From NCBI GenBank assembly GCA_023014335.1, contig JAECYW010000018.1:1488001-1552000 (forward strand): a DNA stretch of 64,000 nt, read 5' to 3'. The translations under genes and the position numbers were made by a program. Below, in pieces: positions 55,991 to 64,000 of this stretch (positions within the stretch are counted from its first letter, which is position 1; each line of letters starts with the position of its first letter). Source of the DNA: Galerina marginata (taxonomy: Eukaryota > Basidiomycota > Agaricomycetes > Agaricales > Galerinaceae). Below the pieces are notes generated by a model. It was given only the letters and a program-made list of their open reading frames with translations. It was not told where the DNA came from and made no database searches.

Positions 55991-58900
55991 AGGAAGGACT
56001 GGATTGACGGTTCACGTTGAGAGACTACGTAATATGAAAAAGACGTCAGTACTTCGAATGGAAAGGATATGAGCCAAATAAAAAACGAACTCATGCACAG
56101 AGAAGGAATCGTATTCTCAATGTGTTCCCTTTCATAACCGTCGTCTTTCTTCCTAAAATCTCAGCCTTTCGACGCTGCGGGTCATAACCAACAACGAAAG
56201 TCCATTCGACGGCGTGATGTATATGTACACCTGTGGTCGCCGTCGAGTAACTTGTAAAGATGTTGGATTTACGAGCTTGTTGTATTGACAAGACATGGGT
56301 TATCCTTGGTCCACAGGCCGACGGCGTGGAGGAGTGGCGTCGCAGTGCACCTTGGGTACCGAGTTTCGGCTCCAGCTTCAAAGACTATACGAACGAATGA
56401 GGGGAAGAGGTCAGTAAGTTGAATGAAAAGGGCATGAAGTGAATAAGATACGAACTTCAAGTACTCTGCATTCTCGTTCCTTGGGTAGAGTCAAAGACTG
56501 TAGGACAAACGTGAGGACTTGAGCATGGCGATGAGGCCGGGGCGAACAAACATGACAAGTCTGAGGTCGAGACTGACGGTATTTGACCCTCAGTTGACAC
56601 CAACTGCCACCCGACGCGGGGTGAGGATGATGCTGCGGAGCGGGGCTGACTTGGTTCCAGACCCAAGATGAAGAGCCAGCTGGGCTTTGGGTTTCTGGGA
56701 AGTCGTTTTTCCGATATCTGAGGTATCAAGGACGGAGTGGGTGAAACCGTAGCTTGTATTACATTCAAACTCGGCGATGCAGGCGACTGCGTCTTCCCGA
56801 AGTCTCCACGCCTAGCATGAAGCGGTCAGCAAACCATGGTCATCAGAGGTTGACGTCCTCCAAGAGCGGCTGCCGTCAGTGCCGAATCGGTCGCACTGAC
56901 ATGGATGTTTGATGACAAGATAGAACGAGAACCGGAGGTGCTGATGGTGCCGTTTGGAGAGAAGACGTCGACGTTTGCATTAGCAAGGGTGACGAACATG
57001 GTCATTCGGTAAATGGAAGATGCCAGCAAATTGAGCAGAGATTCGATAGTTGGGTGGATTTTGGGCGTGTGTCAGATAGAAATGTCGACGGGTCTGGGAG
57101 GGTAGACACACCTTCAGCATACACAAAGCCATGTTGTTCCAACGCAAGCCTTCTGCGTTAGCGAATTCAGCTTTCTAGACAGTTAAAGGGCTTAACGGGG
57201 GTTACTGCAGAGTATAGGTTAGCATGAGCGGGATAAGGAGAATGCTATCTATTGGGGATCGGCATGGCCCGTGGAAACATCGTGATATTTGTTCCTTGTT
57301 TGTCCATGATACACGACGCCGGATCGTCGGTTCCTTAAATTGCCCCCTTTGCTTCGTCCAGCGCGAGCTTCCACATCCACGAAAAAATCGGCTAAAATCT
57401 TTAAAATATATGAAACATGTGGAAATTGATTTTGGTGGTAGGAAATTAAGAAATTCACAATTTTTACCGGTAAAGTTGTAAATCTACGAAAGAAAGGCCA
57501 TTTTCATCGGGCAAATGGAAGGGAAATCGGAATCCCTTCCAAGAAACAGCTTAAATACATATCTAGTACCTATCTTTATACAAAAAACGGAAATACCAGG
57601 TCGGACGAAGACGAACAGGACTGGCTGTCGTAGGGCTGTCGAACACCACGCGATCGTTGTGACCCGCGTACTTGACGTGCCATCATAACTCAAATTCATC
57701 ACGTTGCTTTCTGTTTTATTTCGTCGTCGCTTAAATTGCTTGCATACACCCGGAATTTTTTTTTCTATGCACAATAATGTATAAACTACCGTTAATAAAG
57801 TTTATAGCCTTTTTTCGATCAGTTTTTCTCTGTCCAGATGCCGTTGTATTTTCATCCCAGGCTTCAGCTGTCCCGTAAATTTCGAATCAAATGTTACCCC
57901 AGGAACGTTTGCAAATATTTTAAAACTTGGGATATAACATCTAGAGTATACTCACAGTTCTCGCTAAAATTTTCGAAGTGATAGGACCCCTCCTTGAATT
58001 TTTACACACCTTGTGAGTTGGTTGAGTTCGGGAGACTGAGCTGCCCTCGTGAAAGGCACGACTGTAATGTTTAACAAAGAAAAACAAGTTGTTTATTTGG
58101 ATGGAAGTAATAATTGGTACTTTATATCTACTTCTAGATACTTTATATACCTTCAGATAGAACGGGACTAGCTGGATTCACCCGGAACGAGGAGGAACTG
58201 ACGAAAAGATGAGTTTGAGGGCGAGCCAAACAGAGCCAAACATCACGATTTCCCCACAGGCGTTGCCGGTCCCCATATCTATAGGCCAAGGATCTCTCGC
58301 AAGTCGAATCAAAACAACATACCTCAGTCGGCTACAACGTGCCCGCGCCCTCCTGTGCAAGCTTACAGCAGCTGTTCCCAAGTATCTGGCTGGATGTGTT
58401 GAACCTTGGATGCTGAGTGTCACAGTGGAACATTGAGCGAAAAGGGCCATGAGGCCCGAGAGAGGCTGGAATGGCACAAATGTTGACGTTCGAACGGGGA
58501 ATTTCGAAAATAAAACAACCTAAAGCGTCATGTGACATACAACCTTGTCGGTGCGTTTTCTTTCTAGAAACTTTTGAATCCAAACTCTATCAAGCACCTT
58601 CATAATACGTGGTAGTAATTCACATCAGCCTGCTCGTTTATCAGAGAACCAAAGACAAAAAGGAGGTGGTGAATATCACAGGAAGTTCGAGTCAGTCCTG
58701 GTGGTTGCTTAGGGTAAGGGAAATAATACGTTAGGATGATGAATGCCATTTAACAAGTCAAGGAAGGATAGGCACAGTTGAAACCGAAAATGAACGACTA
58801 AGAACTAGTGACTGGTAGTGCATTGACAAACGAGGCTGGAGACATCAAATATAAGGGTGCAGGACGAACTTAGACGATCTTGAGGTGGGTCACGAATTGA

Positions 58901-59002
58901 GTTTTTGGTGAGTAGAAAGGTTCGAAGCTTGTGAGCGGCTGCAAGATGGGAATGGGGTAGGCTGCGTAAATCACAGAGTAATTCTGTAGATGACAGTTTG
59001 AC
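55991..59002. other. No confident gene
   Basis: Minus frames at 56091-57029 have splice-like gaps but no recognised domain. A purine/pyrimidine-mixed AT-rich stretch follows at 57380-58180. Frames at 58178-58583 overlap antisense and are not supported. Confidence 0.35.
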
Positions 59003-62000
59003 TCACAGATTTGCATCCTGAAGCAACTTCCGAATCACAGGATCAAATACATCTTGTATAGCCAGCGGATTCACCTCTGCGCCGTTCTTGAGCAGCACCT
59101 TCACGATCCCCCTGTGACCTTGGCGGGACGCTGCCTGGAGTGCGTTCTCGTATTGTCCTCCCTGTGCATTCACCTCTGCGCCGTTCTTAAGCAGTACCTT
59201 CACAATCCCCTCGTGACCTCGATGGGACGCTGCCTGGAGTGCGTTCCCATATTTGCCTCCCTGTGCATTCACCTCTGCGCCGTTCTCAAGCAGCAGCTTC
59301 ACAAACCCCCTTTGAAATCCACATGAGGCTGCCTGGAGTGCATTCCCGTATTTTCCTCCCTGTGCATTCACGTCTGCGCCGTTCTCGAGCAGCATCTTCA
59401 TGATCCCCTTGTGACCTTCATACGACGCTGCCTGGAGGGCGTTCCCGTATTGTCCTCCCTGTGCATTCACCTCTGCACCATTTTCAAGCAGCATCTGAAC
59501 GATCCCCTCGTGACCTCGAGACGACGCTGCCTGGAGGGCGTTCCCGTATTGTCCTCCCTGTGCATTCACGTCTGCGCCATTCTCAAGCAGCACCTTCACG
59601 ATCCTTTCCGACTTGCCACCTCCATGCGAGGCTCCCTGGAGTGCATTCCCATATCTGCCTCCCTGTGCATTCACCTCTGCGCCATTCTCGAGCAGCACCT
59701 TCACGATCCCCTCGTGACCTTCAGACGACGCTGCCTGGAGTGCGTTCCCGTATTCTCCTCCCTGTGCATTCACGTCTGCGCCGTTCTCAAGTAGCATCTT
59801 CACGACCCCTTTGCCACCTCCATATGATGCCGCCTGGAGGGCGCTCCCGTATTCTCCTGCCTGTGCATTCACCTCTGCGCCATTCTCGAGCAGCACCTTC
59901 ACGATCCCCTCGTGACCTTCAGACGACGCTACCTGAAGTGCGTTCCCAAAGATTCCTCCCTGTGCATTCACCTCTGCGCCGTTCTCGAGCAGCACCTTCA
60001 CGATTTCCTGGGAACCTCTAGACGATGCTGCCTGGAGTGCGTTCATGTAGAATCCTCCCTGTGCATTCACGTCTGCGCCGTTCTCGAGCAGCACCTTCAC
60101 GATCCCCTCGTTACCTTCATACGACGCTGCCTGGAGTGCGTTCCCATAGAATCCTCCCTGTGCAGTCATCTCTGCGCCGTACTCAAGCAGCACTTTCATG
60201 ATCCCTGCGTGACCTTCAGACGACATTGCCAGGAGTGCATTACCGTATTTGCCTTCCTGTGCAATCACCTCTGCGCCATTCACCTCTGCGCCGTTCGCAA
60301 GCAGTACCTTCATGAATCTCCTCATCACCTCTAGACAACGCTGCCAGGAGTGCATTCCCATATTCTCCTCGCTGTGCATTCACGTCTGCACCGTTCTTGA
60401 GCAGTACCTTCACAATCCCCTTGTGATCTCTAGACGACGCTGCCTGGAGTGCATTCCCGTATTCTCCTCCCTGTGCATTCACGTCTGCGCCGTTCTCGAG
60501 CAGCATCTTCACGATCCCCTCGTGACCTTCATACGACGCTGCCTGGAGGGCATTCCTGTATTTTCCTCCCTGTGCATTCACCTCTGCACCGTTTTCAAGC
60601 AGCATCTGCACGATCCCCTCAGTGACCTCGAGACGACGCTGCCTGGAGTGCATTCCCGTATTGCCCTCCCTGTGCATTCACCTCTGCGCCGTTCTCGAGC
60701 AGAACCTTGACGATCCCCTCGTCACCTCGATCTGACGCTGCCTGGAGTGCGTTCCCGTATCTTCCTCCTTGTGCATTCACCTCTGCGCCGTTCTCAAGCA
60801 GCACTTTCACGATCCCCTCGTGACCTCGAAACGACGCTGCCTGGAGTGCATTTCCGTGTGCTCCTCCCTGTGCATTCACGTCTGCGCCGCTCTCGAGTAG
60901 GTAACATGACACATGTTCCATTCCAGCCACTGACGCATAATAAAGAGGCAAACAAACATTATATTCGTCCAACGTGAGGTCCTTGCGCATCCCCCACTGG
61001 TCGTCAATATCCCAGATCCGGATCCAGTTTGTGAAGGAACCATTCCTGGATGTGAACAATTTCAAGCTCAACTGCAGGACAGCGGGTTCCATCCCTCCAG
61101 ATTTTGCATGGTCAATCCAATGCTCAGCGGCATATGATGCAAGGGGTGCGGAGTCGAGCATAGCCGTCAGCTCAAATGAATGGAACTGCAGAAGGTAAGC
61201 AAGCGAGATTTCCGAGATCTTCGAATGAGAAGTTTTTTCGTTGATACAGAAACATTCCTCAACACGATCGGAGAGGAGATACTCCTTGACAGAGAAATGC
61301 GAGAGCTTAATAGTACCTGTCCTCACTGTCAGCAAAGGCTGAAATCCGTGATCAAGCTGACAGTGCTTACCTTCTGATTCGCTCACAAGACTCGAACACC
61401 TCACTAGCATGTCCCGTGGATTAGGATACCGTCTTTTCGAGTTAAAAACTGGTCCATCTTCCGAGGTGAAGTCCACTGTGATAGCTTCAGCGATTTCTGC
61501 AATTTCCATCGGACGCCTAGAAAAGGCCAACCACTGCAGGAACGTCATTGTGTCGGCACGATATTTCCCGTCAATCGCCTTCAGCATTCGCTTGTAGATG
61601 TCGTCTAGATCCTTTGGTAGGTTCTTCAGTTGCTGCATTATTTCATGTTCGCTCAGACAATTGTTCAGTTCAGCCACCTGCAATGCGACCCATCTAAACC
61701 TTAGAGTTGCCACAATATCAGCAACAATCCCACAATGGACTACTTGGTAAGGAGAAACGTACGATCCCTCAGCACCCTCCCTCAACCCAGATTCTATTAT
61801 CTCTCGAGTGATTTCATCATATTCTGTAAATTTCGATTCCATCTGAAGTGCGAGATACTTTAAAATGTCCTGGTTTGCGGTGGCTTCTCCAATATCAATG
61901 GAATGTGGATCAAACGTCCTAAAAACCTTTTCAATGTCTCGCTCCGGCCGACTGGTGACCACGATGTGAAGGTTTTCCGGTGTCCGATTTGTATCCAAGG

Positions 62001-63995
62001 CGAGTTTACTCACCCAACTCAGCGTCTTTTCGCGGTCGGTACACTCGTCGAGAGCATCAATGACAATATATGCAGGCGAGAATCCATCGAGAATATTTCG
62101 CAGAACGTTTTGAAGTTGAATTACCGATGGCTGCTGATGATCTCCACAGCGGTTATATAGAGCTGCCAATTCTACCGGTACACCGCCGCTCTGGTGAGAG
62201 AACTGTGAAATGAGGCATCGGATGAGCTTGTTGTGAAGTTGTAGTTCGCTTTGTGAATCTCTTCCATCAAAGAAGAAATATGCAATTGCCGGTGGTGGAA
62301 TTGTCTCGGAGAGTTTATTGATAATTGACGAGCTGAGAAGACCGCTCGTCGACATTCCTAGCGCACCACTCGTAAAGAAGAGACTCACCATAGGATGCTT
62401 TTACCGCTTCCAGCTATGGAATTGTTTAACACTCAAATTCAACAGCTTACTAACAAGCTTACCCTTTCCTTTAACCCAAAGAAACCCAGGGGTTTCTCGC
62501 CACTTGTTGAATCGCTCGCCTTCGAGAAACCAGGCGCAGGTGTCTACCTGACGTTTTTCGTCTGCTTCATTACGATTCCTGGAGCTGTCAGGCGGGGATA
62601 GCCAGTTGCGAATCTTTTCCGCTGAGCAATTGATCAAATTATTTCAATTATCGAAGGGACAGGAACTCGAAAGTACCTATTTTGTCGTCCTTGATTGCCT
62701 CCAATGTCCATCCTATGCCCACCGTGAATGAATCAGAGAAAGGATGTCGTCAAAGAACTAGAAATGTACCGGTTTGGTTCACGCCATCCTCAATCTTCTT
62801 TACTCGAGTGTTCGTGTCAAAATTGATTCTATCGGAAAGCTTCGCCTTCAGAGCGGCGCAGCTATCTCGGCATTCCCCAATACGAGATTTTAGACCGGCG
62901 GGTATCTGGATTTTGACAGTTCGCGCTACGAGCAAACCGTCGTTAGACTTGACAGCGTTACGGAGGAGCGGGTTAGGATTACCTGCCCAGGACAATTTTG
63001 CATATTCATGAATGAGACATGCAACCTGTAGTGATTGACGGCTGATTTCTTCGATGACATTGTCCGTGTTTGGGATCACTGAAAGATCAGGAATCGCATT
63101 TGCAGTACCCAACAGTTCGCGCAAGGTGCTGGCGAGGTCTCGAATGGATTTATCCTGGAGCTCTGTCTCCTGTACAGCCTGCTCGAGTAATATCTGACAT
63201 TCATATCAGCTTTCCGGACATCTCGTAGGTTAATTCACCTGATAAAGACTGGAAACAATGGTCCACGATGCGTTGAGTATCGGGTGTGCCTGATCGCCAC
63301 CATAAGCCGATTTCCTGTGAGAGTCAATAGACACAGAGGTTAATGTCATACCTGAGAGAGCTTGTCCATAATATTCTTGGTCAATTGTAATACTTTCCCG
63401 ACCGTCGAAACAGTGCTCCACACAGCATCATTGCTTGAGAGGTGAGAAGTGTCGAGGTCAACTTTTTCCATGAATTCTTTGACATTGTCAACCGATCCGG
63501 AAATACGAGACAAAACTATCTTCATTTTGGGAGGAATGGGGTTGCCCTTCTTATCCGTCAGATCAAAACTGGTGTCTAGTTAAATCGTCTTCAACATGAA
63601 TGCATGCATATAGCGAATATTATACTCACTATTTTCGAGCAAGTCTACGACTTTCCCTTCGTATTGTCCCACGAAACCATTGAACAGAGTGATATTGGTC
63701 CCGATTCCGCGATGGAGCACAACCTTCATCATTGACGATGGCTCAAACCAGCTAAGTCCAAGAGGTGAATATCGCACCAAGAAATCATTCACAAGGCCAA
63801 GACCTACATTTTATTGTCTGCATTCCATTCCCATTTGAGCACTGATGAGCGAGGCTTAGGGCGTGTCGAGTTCGCAACCTCCTTTTCGGCCACATAAATT
63901 CGCACAGAGTACTGTGATCGTGTTCTCCGTTTCCCATTTTCAACGTCGCCTTCAACTTCGATAGCTGGATAACGATCAGCGGAAAACAACGTCAT
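59003..63995 (-). CDS. NACHT-ankyrin NLR (STAND) protein; ankyrin tail frameshifted
   Basis: A multi-exon minus-strand gene that may begin beyond the window. N-terminal exons (63995-63804, then 63792-62750) look like the C2-like and helical regions of basidiomycete NLRs. The NACHT follows: FLEGERFNKWRETPGFLWVKGK, then Walker A GKAGSGKS on a 25-nt exon (62413-62389), Walker B AYIVIDALDEC, the sensor-like VVTSRPERD, FLQWLAFSRRPMEIAEIAEA and LSHFSVKEYLL. About 19 ankyrin repeats of 33 residues end the protein. Two single-base insertions, near 60621 and 60315, shift the ankyrin frame, so the first would truncate the protein after about three repeats. Fungal NLRs act in non-self recognition; the ligand here is unknown. 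Confidence 0.85.
59020..60905 (-). repeat. Array of about 19 near-identical 99-bp ankyrin units
   Basis: Each unit encodes KVLLENGAEVNAQGG followed by YGNALQAASxxGHEGIV with few changes. Nucleotide identity between units is high, for example TGTGCATTCACCTCTGCGCC recurs in most (on the plus strand). Variation clusters at the helix-loop positions after AAS. Confidence 0.9.
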
Positions 63996-64000
63996 TATAA

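Noticed and set aside
59054..60977. Long plus-strand open frames with repeated CLECVPVFSSLCIHLCAVL-like peptides
   Set aside because: They are antisense shadows of the ankyrin repeats; the minus-strand frame has clear ankyrin and NACHT homology.
62330..62500. NLR apparently lacking a P-loop
   Set aside because: The longest open frame reads through introns; splicing in the 25-nt exon restores GKAGSGKS.

Overview
The window is fungal nuclear DNA, almost certainly from an Agaricomycete (mushroom-forming basidiomycete). It has many short GT-AG introns of about 45-60 bp, genes on both strands without operons, and families typical of that group: a DUF6533-type membrane protein, degenerate F-box proteins, a NACHT-ankyrin NLR, a PVL-type propeller lectin, an avidin, an I66-type protease inhibitor and small secreted proteins. 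Much of the rest is mobile DNA. No ribosomal, tRNA or CRISPR locus was found.

Layout. 0.1-1.65 kb: DUF6533-like gene (-). 3.5-15 kb: a four-level nest of insertions. A 9.2 kb element with about 66-bp inverted termini carries a DUF6589 gene (+) and a RecQ-like helicase gene (-), converging. It sits inside an older DNA element that has a 9-bp target duplication. The 9.2 kb element is itself interrupted by a 690-bp hAT-type MITE, which contains a further hairpin repeat. The undisturbed target sequence of the outer element survives as a paralogue near 55.96 kb. 16-20 kb: a 756-bp inverted-terminus element, a small secreted protein gene and a kinase-like gene. 20.7-24.7 kb: a frameshifted seven-bladed lectin gene and orphan copies of its upstream module. 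25-29 kb: degenerate repeats and a 150-bp TA-flanked MITE. 29.4-31.1 kb: F-box gene. 33.8 kb: second small secreted protein. 34.6-36.3 kb: a 1.68 kb near-perfect palindrome that moved as a unit. 36.9-37.4 kb: avidin-like gene. 41.9-44.5 kb: frameshifted F-box gene and a protease-inhibitor gene. 48.0-55.0 kb: a 6.95 kb foldback element with about 1.48 kb inverted arms, its left arm split by a 2.27 kb element. 59.0-64.0 kb: an NLR with about 19 near-identical ankyrin repeats, running to the window edge.

How parts fit together. The avidin and the lectin pseudogene share a homologous upstream region with the same TATA box, and two further copies of that region lie between them without a gene. This suggests a locus of fruiting-body binding/defence proteins that expanded and decayed. 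The protease inhibitor and NLR fit the same defence theme, but that link is inference. The strongest candidate for an under-described system is the DUF6589 plus RecQ-like helicase unit between matching inverted termini, which looks like an autonomous large DNA transposon. All coordinates and splice sites were read by eye without alignment tools.
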